A DNA stretch of 41,286 nt. Origin: a bacterium. GTDB lineage: Bacteria > Electryoneota > AABM5-125-24 > Hatepunaeales > Hatepunaeaceae. How positions within the stretch are numbered: position 1 is the stretch's first letter; the number at the start of each line of letters is the position of its first letter. The DNA is taken from contig JAIPJL010000015.1 of the NCBI GenBank assembly GCA_021734165.1, positions 1 through 41,286 on the forward strand. Reading direction: 5' to 3'. The position numbers and the translations under genes were made by a program. The notes beneath the pieces were generated by a model. That model made no database searches. It worked only from the letters and a program-made list of their open reading frames with translations, and was not told the DNA's origin. Shown here one piece after another: positions 31,691 through 39,348 of the stretch.

Positions 31691-33919
31691 ATGAGTAATA
31701 TTTCATTTCAAACAAAAATGCGATGTCAAACGGAACGTTTTACACCACATTGCACACCACATCATAACCGGTCATACCATCGGTTTGACTTCACAGCTTT
31801 AACTCTGCTTTTGGCTTGTGTTTTGTTATTCGAAAGAGCTCCCCTTTTCGCTCAAGACCACGAAAACGTCGAACAGGTTGGAAGGATTTATAATCAATGG
31901 AGCTATGCTTACGGAGTTGCTTCAGTTGGAGATTTAGTGTTTGTGGCGGCTGGTCATTCAGGTTTGCAAATTTTGGATGTAACAGATCCTGAAAATCCGG
32001 AGAATATAGGTTATTGGGATGATAACTCTGGATTTGCCAGAAATGTGACAGTCATAGGAGATTATGCTTACATCGCAGATGATGAAAGCGGTATGTATGT
32101 CATTTCTGTTGCAGATCCCGAGCGTCCCGAAGAAGTAGGATTTATTGATACACCAGGAAGGGCATATTGCATTGCTGTTTCTGGTGATTTTGCGTATGTT
32201 GCTGATTTTGAATACGGATTGCGAATTATCTCAATTGCCGATCCTGAGCACCCCACAGAAGTAGGATACTATGATACACCGGGAGTTGCAATGAGTATCT
32301 CTGTTTCCGATAACTACGCTTATGTAGCAGATGAAAGGTTTGGATTACGTATTATCTCAGTTACCGATCCAGAACAACCTGATGAGGTTGGATACTACCG
32401 TACTCCAGGATCCGCACGAGGAGTTACTTTATCAGGCTCTAACGCATATATTGCAGATTTCGAGAATGGATTATACATCATCTCATTGACAGATCCTAAA
32501 CATCCTGAAGAAATTGGATACTATGATACAGCAGGAAATACAAATGACGTAGCTATATACGGTGATTATGCTTATATAGCTGACAACTCATGTGGTTTAA
32601 GTATTATTTCGATTGCTGATCCTGAACATCCTGAAGAAATAAGTTACTATGATACGCCAGGATTTGCACTGGGTGTTAAGGTTTCTATGAACCATGCCTT
32701 TATTGCGGATGGTGCGGGTGGATTGCGTATTATCTCAATTACTGATCCTGAATATCCACAAGAAGTTGGTAATTATTATAAACATGGAACTACTAAAGCA
32801 ATTACAGTTTCAGGTGAATATGCTTATACAGCGGATATTATTAACGGCTTACGTATCATTTCGGTTGCAAATCCTGAACAACCGCTTGAAATTGGTCAAT
32901 ATAATACACATGGTGGAATCCATAGTGTCGTGGTCAAAAACAGCTTTGCTTATATAACAGATTCACGTCGATATTTTCAGATAATTTCAATTTCTGATCC
33001 CGAACATCCTGAAGAAATAGGAATCGGTGAAAGCTATGGATCTGGTGTTGATATAGCCGTTTCCGATAACTACGCCTTTATATTAGGCGAGTACGGTTTA
33101 CATATATTTTCTATTGCTGATCCTGAACATCCGAACTATGTGAAGAGCTTTAATAATGTACGTTCGAGCAGAAAAATAGTAGTATCAGGAAACTTTGCTT
33201 ATGTTGCGGGAGGCAATTTACGAATTATCTCGATAGCTGATCCTGAAAATCCGGAAGAAGTTGGACATTATAGAAGTCAAGGGATAATGTATGGTTTATC
33301 GGTTTCCGGTGATTTCGCATACATAGCTGATGATTACAATGGTTTGCGCGTGATCTCTGTAATTGATCCTGAAAATCCGGAAGAAGTGGGGTGTTTTAGT
33401 ACACCTAGCTATGCAAGAGATGTAACAGTTTCCGGTAATTATGCTTATGTTGCTGATTTTAGGGGAGGTTTACGCGTCATCTCGGTAGTTGATCCTAAAC
33501 ATCCTGAAGAAGTGGGGTATTTCGATACACCTGGTTTAGCGTATGAAGTTGCTATATCCGAAGATGGTCTAATTTATGTCGCAGACGGCACGAACCTTGG
33601 CATCTACCGCTTCACCGATCCGGCAGGCGTTGATGATAAATTCAACATTCAAAATTCAGAATTCAAAATTTATCCCGCCTATCCCAATCCCTTTAATTCA
33701 ACAACAACTATAACCTTTGGGCTTGATAAATCGGCCTCTACGCGGCTTATGCTCTACGACTTATCCGGGCGAGAAGTAAGGACGCTGTTCGACGGCTACA
33801 AGCAGGCGGGATTTCATTCGGTAAATCTTAGTGCAAATGAGCTTACATCAGGTTTGTATTTCGTGAGGCTGGCGGGATCGGAAAAGATTGTAACTGAAAA
33901 GTTGATTTTGATAAGATAA
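31691..33919 (+). CDS. LVIVD-repeat beta-propeller protein with T9SS sorting domain
   Basis: A 742-aa secreted protein with a good ribosome binding site (AAGGAG at 31676-31681). An unusually long N-region (about 30 residues, His/Arg-rich) precedes the hydrophobic core of the signal peptide (FTALTLLLACVLLFERAPLFAQ). The body has about 14 LVIVD repeats of roughly 42-44 residues with the pattern DYAYVAD...GLRIISIADPEHPEEVGYYDTPG, which fold as propeller blades. The C-terminal T9SS domain is YPAYPNPFNSTTTITFGL, YDLSGREVRTL, SGLYFVRL and KLILIR. There is no catalytic motif, and the protein is probably a binding or structural surface protein. Many repeats are near-identical, so copy number may vary between strains. 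The following two genes are convergent. Confidence 0.9.
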   Translation: MSNISFQTKMRCQTERFTPHCTPHHNRSYHRFDFTALTLLLACVLLFERAPLFAQDHENVEQVGRIYNQWSYAYGVASVGDLVFVAAGHSGLQILDVTDPENPENIGYWDDNSGFARNVTVIGDYAYIADDESGMYVISVADPERPEEVGFIDTPGRAYCIAVSGDFAYVADFEYGLRIISIADPEHPTEVGYYDTPGVAMSISVSDNYAYVADERFGLRIISVTDPEQPDEVGYYRTPGSARGVTLSGSNAYIADFENGLYIISLTDPKHPEEIGYYDTAGNTNDVAIYGDYAYIADNSCGLSIISIADPEHPEEISYYDTPGFALGVKVSMNHAFIADGAGGLRIISITDPEYPQEVGNYYKHGTTKAITVSGEYAYTADIINGLRIISVANPEQPLEIGQYNTHGGIHSVVVKNSFAYITDSRRYFQIISISDPEHPEEIGIGESYGSGVDIAVSDNYAFILGEYGLHIFSIADPEHPNYVKSFNNVRSSRKIVVSGNFAYVAGGNLRIISIADPENPEEVGHYRSQGIMYGLSVSGDFAYIADDYNGLRVISVIDPENPEEVGCFSTPSYARDVTVSGNYAYVADFRGGLRVISVVDPKHPEEVGYFDTPGLAYEVAISEDGLIYVADGTNLGIYRFTDPAGVDDKFNIQNSEFKIYPAYPNPFNSTTTITFGLDKSASTRLMLYDLSGREVRTLFDGYKQAGFHSVNLSANELTSGLYFVRLAGSEKIVTEKLILIR

Positions 33920-33959
33920 TGGTAGCATAAACGTCTCTTCCTGCGAAGTACGCAAAGCG

Positions 33960-34367
33960 TTACTTATCCTTCAATGGTAGATGCTTCTTTTTTCCTGTAT
34001 TAATTGAAATCAGCTTTGAACCGACCTTGCGGCTTTTATAGAGGGCTTTAAGGACTTTTTTAGGCGTTAGATCCTTCTTCTTTTTGCCTTTGGGTTCCTT
34101 GATCTTTCCATGTTCCGCTTCCCATTCGGATACAGTATCTTCCAAGTCAAGATAGAGTTTCTTCATAGCTGCCGGAGGCAGGATGATCACCCTGTCTTCG
34201 AGCTTGATGAAGGTCTCGGAAGCGGTATGACTGACGCTGATCTTATCGATCTGTAGTTTGTTATCGCTTGCTACGACAGGATTTTGAACAGTATGATTTT
34301 TATTTTCTTCCCAGCTTATTCTCAATTCTGTCCTTCTTAAATGTAAGTTTCTTTGCACTGTTGACAA
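33960..34367 (-). CDS. DUF3467-like protein with basic tail
   Basis: A 135-aa protein. The central part (DKISVSHTASETFIKLEDRV, then IILPPAAMKKLYLDLEDTVSEWEAEHGKI) matches the layout of DUF3467 proteins: 'SHSxxEF', a regulated strand, 'SPxxAKRL', then an amphipathic helix ending YE..FG.I. The tail is Lys-rich (KGKKKKDLTPKKV, KKKHLPLKDK), which suggests nucleic-acid contact. The start is unclear: TTG 34367 has no ribosome binding site, while TTG 34325 (E-L-R-I) has AAGGA six bases upstream and may be the true start. The N-terminal 40 residues are therefore doubtful. It lies just after a copy of the ATTCC-type repeat and 60 bp downstream of the BPL_N-like lipoprotein gene on the same strand. Confidence 0.5.
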   Translation of the reverse strand: MSTVQRNLHLRRTELRISWEENKNHTVQNPVVASDNKLQIDKISVSHTASETFIKLEDRVIILPPAAMKKLYLDLEDTVSEWEAEHGKIKEPKGKKKKDLTPKKVLKALYKSRKVGSKLISINTGKKKHLPLKDK

Positions 34368-34388
34368 GCAAGAATGTTTGTCCTACTG

Positions 34389-34412
34389 GATTCCGGATCA
34401 TGTCCGAAATGA
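34389..34412. repeat. ATTCC-N-GGAAT type palindromic repeat, degenerate copy
   Basis: GATTCCGGATCATGTCCGAA, then ATGA, is the same unit as at 38137 (GATTCCGGATCAAGTTCGGA). It fills the short gap between two minus-strand genes. Confidence 0.6.
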
Positions 34413-34426
34413 TGCTGCATAGCGTG

Positions 34427-35236
34427 TTACAATTCCCAAAGACAATATTTAACTGCCCTGTTAATAATATCCCATTCCGTATCTGAATCGTAGAGATCAT
34501 GCCCGAAATCAGTGCTGTCACGCAAACTGTTTTCCTCAAATTCAGGCTGAAAACCGGCGAGAAATACTCTCCCCTGCGAATAGTTAAAAGCGATCCCCGC
34601 TGCGGCGCCTGTAACAATATAAGTATAAACTACACTGATATTAGGATCGGAAAACAGAAATTGCGGTCCGTCACGGTATAGAGTCTGATAGGTGGATTGT
34701 CCATTTCTGCCGATCTTGTGGGTGTCATCCTCTAATCTGATAGCGGTGAGAGTGTAATTAGGAGGAGTGTTGATCAGGTAAACCGGGTAATCAGCGTCTC
34801 CAGTGAAAAGCCCGATGCCTTCGTAAATTCCTGATGCACTGTCTGTTATGGTCGCTCCTCCTCCCAAGCCGATCAAACCTCCTCCTGAAGACACAAACGA
34901 TCTGATGTTCATGCGTCCGACTGTACCGAGGCTGCCGAGTATGTCCAGCGGATCTCCACCTGGGAAAACGACGAGGTTGTAGCTGCGCAGATTATCTTTC
35001 AGGATACCGGAAGCGTCTATAGTATCAACTGAATACCCGGTAGATCTGACCGCTTCAATTGACGCAGTTACAGATTCTGTCCAGCTCCCCGGTCCGTTAT
35101 AAACCGCCACATCGGCAATGAAAGGTTTCTCGTTTAATTCTCCGCTACATCCGATGAGCATGACTGCCGCAAAGATTATTATAAAAAATTGTTTTCTGAT
35201 AGTTGATTCCTGAAAAAAACAACAGATTACAGACAA
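34427..35236 (-). CDS. BPL_N / glutamine-amidotransferase-like lipoprotein without the usual Cys
   Basis: A lipoprotein of up to 269 aa. RKQFFIIIFAAVMLIGCSGE is a signal with a canonical LIGC lipobox. The mature part has the class I glutamine amidotransferase-like fold seen in biotin-protein-ligase N-terminal (BPL_N) proteins: ADVAVYNGPGSWTESV, then YNLVVFPGGDPLDILGSLG, IRSFVSSGGGLIGLGGGATI and VFLAGFQPEFEEN. The nucleophile-elbow position that is normally G-x-C-x-G reads GLGGG, so the catalytic Cys is absent and amidase activity is unlikely. The start is uncertain: TTG 35236 lies before a run of residues (SVICCFFQEST) that seems not to be part of the signal, and no ATG occurs before the lipobox except within it. 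It is a binding protein at the envelope by inference. Confidence 0.65.
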   Translation of the reverse strand: MSVICCFFQESTIRKQFFIIIFAAVMLIGCSGELNEKPFIADVAVYNGPGSWTESVTASIEAVRSTGYSVDTIDASGILKDNLRSYNLVVFPGGDPLDILGSLGTVGRMNIRSFVSSGGGLIGLGGGATITDSASGIYEGIGLFTGDADYPVYLINTPPNYTLTAIRLEDDTHKIGRNGQSTYQTLYRDGPQFLFSDPNISVVYTYIVTGAAAGIAFNYSQGRVFLAGFQPEFEENSLRDSTDFGHDLYDSDTEWDIINRAVKYCLWEL

Positions 35237-35363
35237 TTAGTAAACTACATCAGAATTCTTGAATTTGCAAATTGGGATTGGTTAAAAGACGTTCAATTAT
35301 CGTTTCATTTTGTATATTTATAACGAAAGTCTAACATCACAACAATCGCAACTAAGGCTCAAA

Positions 35364-36278
35364 ATGAAATACTACAGCAGCTTCACTGATATGATAGGCA
35401 AAACCCCTCTGCTGAAGCTTGAGAGACTCGCAAAGGAATATGAAATCTACGCCAAATGTGAATTTATAAATCCGCTCAGCCTGAAAGACAGACCTGTTTT
35501 TCAGATCATCCTTGATGCAGAGGCTTCGGGAGTGTTGAAACCCGGCAGTACCGTAATAGAAGCAACCAGCGGGAATACAGGCATGGCGGTTGCTTCGATT
35601 GCAACTATCCGTGGTTACAAAGCCATTCTGATCATGTCGGAAATCCAGAGCATCGAGCGGAGGAAGGTGTTGAAGGCGCTTGGAGCTGAATTAATCCTGA
35701 CTCCCGCTGCTGAAGGCACAGCCGGAGCGCGCAGGAAATTGAAGGAGATGCTTGCGGAACATCCGGAGTATTTCTACATCGGTCAGCATGTCAATCCGTC
35801 TAACCCAAGGGCTCATTACACGACTACAGGTCCAGAAATTTGGGCAGACACGGACGGTAAGATCGACATTCTGATTTCCGGACTTGGGACAGGAGGCACG
35901 ATCTGTGGAGCGGGACGATACCTGAAGGAGCAGAATCCCAAGGTGAAATTGGTCGCAATCGAACCGAAGGAGTCTCCTTATATATCACAGGGCATATTTA
36001 ATCCACACCGCATGATGGGAACCGCGCCGGGATTTTATCCTGAAACGTTGGACAGAGAAATTATAGATGATATTTTCCTCGTTAGTGAAGACGAGGCTTT
36101 CGAGCGCTGCCGTCAACTTGCATCGCAGGAGGGAATTCTCGTTGGCATTTCTTCAGGAGCAACTATGCACGCTGCGCTTAAACTGGCAGAACAGCCCGAA
36201 AACAAACGCAAGCTCATCGTCTGCATCTTTGCTGATACGGGACAGAGGTATTTGAGTGTGGAAGGGTTGTTTTTGTAA
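35364..36278 (+). CDS. Cysteine synthase (O-acetylserine sulfhydrylase)
   Basis: A PLP enzyme that makes L-cysteine from O-acetylserine and sulfide in the cytoplasm. ATG 35364 begins the family N-terminus (MKYYSSFTDMIGKTPLLKLE) and has AAGG nearby; an in-frame ATG at 35310 adds 18 residues that do not fit. Landmarks are the PLP lysine in NPLSLKDRPV (one residue shorter than the usual NPxxSVKDR), the substrate loop EATSGNTGMAVA, the phosphate loop GLGTGGTICGAG and the PLP-N1 serine in GISSGA. The SLKDRP form seems to be a subgroup variant, not a defect, because lysine and the Asp-Arg pair are kept. At 304 aa the length is normal. It stands alone with no cysE nearby; cysK or cysM cannot be decided. 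Confidence 0.92.
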   Translation: MKYYSSFTDMIGKTPLLKLERLAKEYEIYAKCEFINPLSLKDRPVFQIILDAEASGVLKPGSTVIEATSGNTGMAVASIATIRGYKAILIMSEIQSIERRKVLKALGAELILTPAAEGTAGARRKLKEMLAEHPEYFYIGQHVNPSNPRAHYTTTGPEIWADTDGKIDILISGLGTGGTICGAGRYLKEQNPKVKLVAIEPKESPYISQGIFNPHRMMGTAPGFYPETLDREIIDDIFLVSEDEAFERCRQLASQEGILVGISSGATMHAALKLAEQPENKRKLIVCIFADTGQRYLSVEGLFL

Positions 36279-36321
36279 CTTTGGGGAGATCAGTATTTTG
36301 GCAATTTTATGACAATATGGC

Positions 36322-36350
36322 TTGCATTTTGATATAAAATGTTGTATATT
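36322..36350 (+). promoter_or_regulatory. Orphan promoter-like sequence
   Basis: TTGCAT (36322-36327), 17 bp, TATATT (36345-36350). No plus-strand gene follows before the convergent propeller gene at 36547, so it is either chance or drives a non-coding RNA. The same 268-bp gap holds a GTGACGGAAAT direct repeat (36429-36450), the palindrome AGGCGGGACGCCT (36469-36481) and degenerate CACTT repeats (about 36519-36551). Confidence 0.3.
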
Positions 36351-36428
36351 CCGCACGAGTGTATGTATAATTTGCGTCACATCGTCACATAAACGCCGAA
36401 AAGCCATGCTGGGTAAGGGATAGAGGGT

Positions 36429-36450
36429 GTGACGGAAATGTGACGGAAAT
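36429..36450. repeat. Tandem direct repeat, 11 bp x 2
   Basis: GTGACGGAAAT occurs twice back to back. It is followed 18 bp later by AGGCGGGACGCCT, a GC-rich palindrome that resembles other dispersed intergenic repeats. Confidence 0.7.
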
Positions 36451-36546
36451 ATTGAGCTGTATAAACACAGGCGGGACGCCTGCGCCACTGAATCAGTTAA
36501 AAATTTCAATATCAGTAAGAACTTGCCACTTGCTACTTACCACTTG

Positions 36547-38004
36547 TCACTTAACCAACAATAATTTCCTTGTAAGACTGACTCCGCCTGCATCCACTCT
36601 GCAGAGATACACACCCGCAGGATGATCCTTCGCGTTCCATATAAGGCTGTGGTTGCCTGCGTTCAGGTGATTATCAAGCAGCGTCGCAACCGATCTGCCG
36701 TTCAGGTCGAGAATAGATACAGATACATCGCTGCTTAACGGAAGATCGAAGCGGATGTTTGTGAATGAGTTGAAGGGATTAGGAAATGCAGGTTGCAGGA
36801 TAAAGGATGAAGGATGAGGATTGAAAGATTCGGATGATACGAAGACAGGGTCGGGACCGGTTTGTACGAGCCAAAAATCAGTAAAACCAGCACCATAAGA
36901 CAAAGTTCGTCCAGCGAGTGCATAACTTCCATCTTCCATCTGAATTATAGACTGACAATCATCTAACAATTCTCCTCCAAAGGATCGAGACCAGAGGGAG
37001 TCTCCATTCACATCGGTTCTGACTAACAACATATCTTCTTCGGTATCCGCTGAATACATCATTCCCGCTAGAGTATAACCATCATCTGTGGTTTGGATTA
37101 CTGAAAAACAATCTTCCCTCTCGTCACCCCCATATGTAGATGACCAGAGTGAATCACCAGCATTATCCGTCTTGACTAACCACATATCATATTCACCACT
37201 GCCGAAGGATTCTGTACATCCTGCTAAAGTAAAACCTTCATCTCCTGTTTGAAGGATTGAATGGCAACTCTCACTATCTCTTCCACCAAATGTTCGAGAC
37301 CAAAGAGAGTCACCATCAGCGTCTGTTTTTACCAACCACATATCTCTACCTCCAGCGCCAAATGATTCAGTGTAACCAGCTAAAGCATAGCCTCCATCAA
37401 CTGTTTGAATTATTGATTTACATACATCCAATTCACTTCCCCCGAATGTTCGTGACCAAAGGGAATCACCATCTGCATTGGTTTTTACCAACCACATGTC
37501 GTAACCACCAGCACCGAAGGATTGCGTCAATCCAGCTAAAGCATAGCCTCCATCAACTGTTTGAATTATTGATTTACATACATCCAATTCACTTCCCCCG
37601 AATGTTCGTGACCAAAGGGAATCACCATCTGCATTTATTTTCACCATCCAAATATCACGTTCCCCAACGCCATAGGAACTAGTAAATCCGGTTAGTATAT
37701 ATCCTTCATTATTTGTCTGAATTACTGAATGACAGACTTCCGATTCACTTCCTCCGTATGACCGTGACCATTGAGGATTTCCCTCAACATCAGTTTTTAC
37801 CAACCACATATCAAAATTATCAGGAACAGAAGTCCTTGTAACGCCTCCCAAAATAAAACCTCCCTCAGCGGTAAGAATCATTGAATCACACTCATCAATG
37901 TCATGCTCGCCATATGTTCTCGACCAGAGAGAGTCCGGTTGGGCGTGGATGGTGGCTGCTGATGTGAAAAGGAAAATCGAGAGTATGAGGAATGTGTTGC
38001 GCAT
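36547..38004 (-). CDS. WSR-repeat propeller protein with T9SS sorting domain
   Basis: A 485-aa secreted protein with ribosome binding site GGAG before ATG 38004 and signal peptide MRNTFLILSIFLFTSAATIHAQ. Seven repeats of about 51-52 residues follow (DSLWSRTFGGSELDVCKSII, QTVDGGYALAGLTQSFGAGG, YDMWLVKTNADG). These are characteristic of bacterial surface propeller proteins with 'W-S-R-[TS]-[FY]-G-G' blade starts. Two neighbouring repeats are almost the same at DNA level (period 156 bp; 37384-37497 and 37540-37653), a sign of recent duplication. The C-terminus is a T9SS sorting domain (PAFPNPFNSFTNIRFDL, LDLNGRSVATL, PAGVYLCRV, KLLLVK). Function is unknown. It is convergent with cysteine synthase, with a 268-bp gap between. 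Confidence 0.88.
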   Translation of the reverse strand: MRNTFLILSIFLFTSAATIHAQPDSLWSRTYGEHDIDECDSMILTAEGGFILGGVTRTSVPDNFDMWLVKTDVEGNPQWSRSYGGSESEVCHSVIQTNNEGYILTGFTSSYGVGERDIWMVKINADGDSLWSRTFGGSELDVCKSIIQTVDGGYALAGLTQSFGAGGYDMWLVKTNADGDSLWSRTFGGSELDVCKSIIQTVDGGYALAGYTESFGAGGRDMWLVKTDADGDSLWSRTFGGRDSESCHSILQTGDEGFTLAGCTESFGSGEYDMWLVKTDNAGDSLWSSTYGGDEREDCFSVIQTTDDGYTLAGMMYSADTEEDMLLVRTDVNGDSLWSRSFGGELLDDCQSIIQMEDGSYALAGRTLSYGAGFTDFWLVQTGPDPVFVSSESFNPHPSSFILQPAFPNPFNSFTNIRFDLPLSSDVSVSILDLNGRSVATLLDNHLNAGNHSLIWNAKDHPAGVYLCRVDAGGVSLTRKLLLVK

Positions 38005-38137
38005 TTTTCCTGCTCCTTTTTAGTTGGTCTCTTAACCGAGTAAAAACTATCTTCAATCCAAAATCATATATTAAAAGATAGTGTGGTAATTTTGTAAATA
38101 CAAATAGCACGATGGAAATAAATAGCATTGTTCTTAG

Positions 38138-38158
38138 ATTCCGGATCAAGTTCGGAAT
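38138..38158. repeat. ATTCC-N-GGAAT type palindrome
   Basis: ATTCCGGATCAAGTTCGGAA, then T, and followed by GACAG. It is a single unit of the family that recurs at 34389, 38233, 38293, 39399 and 39459. Confidence 0.8.
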
Positions 38159-38183
38159 GACAGTCCCAACGTTTTAGAGGTGT

Positions 38184-38359
38184 CATGTGTCATCAAGACC
38201 TTTGAAATATTCAATGTTAATGCTTTAAATGTGTCATTCCGGTGAAAACCGGAATCTATATCTGCTTAATTATTAAGTACATAACTCTTTTAGATTCCTG
38301 CCTTCGCAGGAATGACATGCTAAAAATAGCGAATATTTCAAAGGTCTCGTCCTCACATG
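38184..38359. repeat. Composite repeat element with about 29-bp terminal inverted repeats
   Basis: The left end (38184-38212, CATGTG...GACCTTTGAAATATTC) is an inverted match, about 24 of 29 positions with 17 contiguous, to the right end (38331-38359, GAATATTTCAAAGGTCT...CACATG). Between them lie two facing palindromic units, GTCATTCCGGT..ACCGGAAT (38233-38255) and GATTCCTGCC..GCAGGAATGACA (38293-38317). The whole is 176 bp and resembles a non-autonomous mobile element or a Neisseria-like repeat island. It fills most of the gene-free stretch 38005-38538, together with the units at 38138 and 38389. Confidence 0.65.
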
Positions 38360-38388
38360 ATACTTAAGCTATTGTTTTTCCGTCATGT

Positions 38389-38447
38389 GGGGACCGCTGA
38401 CGGCGCTCTTACGCCTTTAGTCGCCGAGAAAAATGTCGGCGCTCCCC
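38389..38447. repeat. GTCA..GGGGAC palindromic element
   Basis: GGGGACCGCTGAC (38389-38401) is an inverted match, 11 of 13 positions, to GTCGGCGCTCCCC (38435-38447), with further GGCG/CGCC pairing inside. The left flank TTTTTCCGTCATGTGGGGAC resembles 41125-41145 and 41249-41262, so this is a third repeat family. Confidence 0.55.
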
Positions 38448-38538
38448 AATGGAAATCATTAAATCCATTGCTTATCCCAAAATTGAGCATTATTATAACA
38501 TACAGACATCAGAACAATTACGAATGTATTTGGCGAAG

Positions 38539-39348
38539 ATGAAAAGACTTCTTATAACGGCAATCCTTGTGTTGACATTAGCGCTTCCAGGCTGGGCGGA
38601 GCTGCTCATGCGCACGCATGGCAATGTTACGCTTTCGACCTGTGTTCACGGATTCGATAAGCAGAATCAGACCTACCCCGGTTACCGTTCCGATTTCACG
38701 CTGTTCGTCGATTTCTACCGCTGGCGCTCGCTGGTGTTCAATTCATCAATCGGCAATACAACAGTGATCGAAAAACCAAAAGCCGAGATGCAGCTTGATA
38801 GAATACGCTATACACTAACTCCCGGTTTAAGGCTCGAATTCCATTCCTGGCTTCTAAACGGATCACTGCTGCATGAGTGCATTCACAACATCGGTCGTCC
38901 GGAAGATGACGGTTCAACCTGGTGGAACAGTTTCCGGATTGGCGTCGGAACCAAAGAAGCATATTTCCTTTATCTTCTTGATGAGTATAAAAACCTGAAC
39001 AACGTCTTTCTCAACAAATTCGACGCACAGGTAAACGTCGGACAGATAATCGAAGCCAGACGAACGCTGCTGAGCGGTCAGAATCATAACTACCGGCAGG
39101 AGTATTTCTCGCTGCTGCGTTATCATATCGGTATCTATCGCAACTGGGTCGGTTTTGTTACTTTCAGGCAGCACTTATGGATATTAAGAGACGATACCAG
39201 CGAGCAGAAACTTAGCATTTCACTCAACATCTTTCGCAAGGGCGTGAAGAAATTTGCCGGATTCTATTACGATTACAACATTACGGATACGTTCAGCCTT
39301 GATTCAGCCGAGGGGATCGGAACACTTGGTCTCAGGATTGTGATTTGA
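38539..39348 (+). CDS. Secreted or outer-membrane protein of unknown family, first tandem paralogue
   Basis: ATG 38539 starts a clear signal peptide (MKRLLITAILVLTLALPGWA); the longer frame from 38449 is rejected because it hides the signal. The 269-aa product shares its whole length with the following gene: ELLM..G.V....Y.HG......YPGYR.DF, LDRIRYTLTPGLRLE, LLDEYKNLNN, NYRQEYFSLLRYHIGIYRN, SLNIFRKG and GLRIVI. Alternating hydrophobic/polar strands with a terminal hydrophobic strand suggest an outer-membrane beta-barrel or periplasmic beta protein of about 12 strands. I recognise no named family. It lies downstream of the repeat zone, and its stop overlaps the frame of the paralogue. Confidence 0.7.
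   Translation: MKRLLITAILVLTLALPGWAELLMRTHGNVTLSTCVHGFDKQNQTYPGYRSDFTLFVDFYRWRSLVFNSSIGNTTVIEKPKAEMQLDRIRYTLTPGLRLEFHSWLLNGSLLHECIHNIGRPEDDGSTWWNSFRIGVGTKEAYFLYLLDEYKNLNNVFLNKFDAQVNVGQIIEARRTLLSGQNHNYRQEYFSLLRYHIGIYRNWVGFVTFRQHLWILRDDTSEQKLSISLNIFRKGVKKFAGFYYDYNITDTFSLDSAEGIGTLGLRIVI

Noticed and set aside
34300-34617. 105-aa minus-strand frame
   Set aside because: It overlaps the end of the BPL_N-like lipoprotein gene and the start of the DUF3467-like gene in another frame and shows no domain. A frameshift link with the DUF3467-like gene was considered but has no sequence support.
37257-37682. 141-aa plus-strand frame with internal repeats
   Set aside because: It is the antisense shadow of the propeller repeats at 36547-38004; its repeats only mirror theirs.
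38357-38542. 61-aa plus-strand frame (FRHVGTADGALTP...)
   Set aside because: It translates the GTCA-type repeat and has no ribosome binding site.
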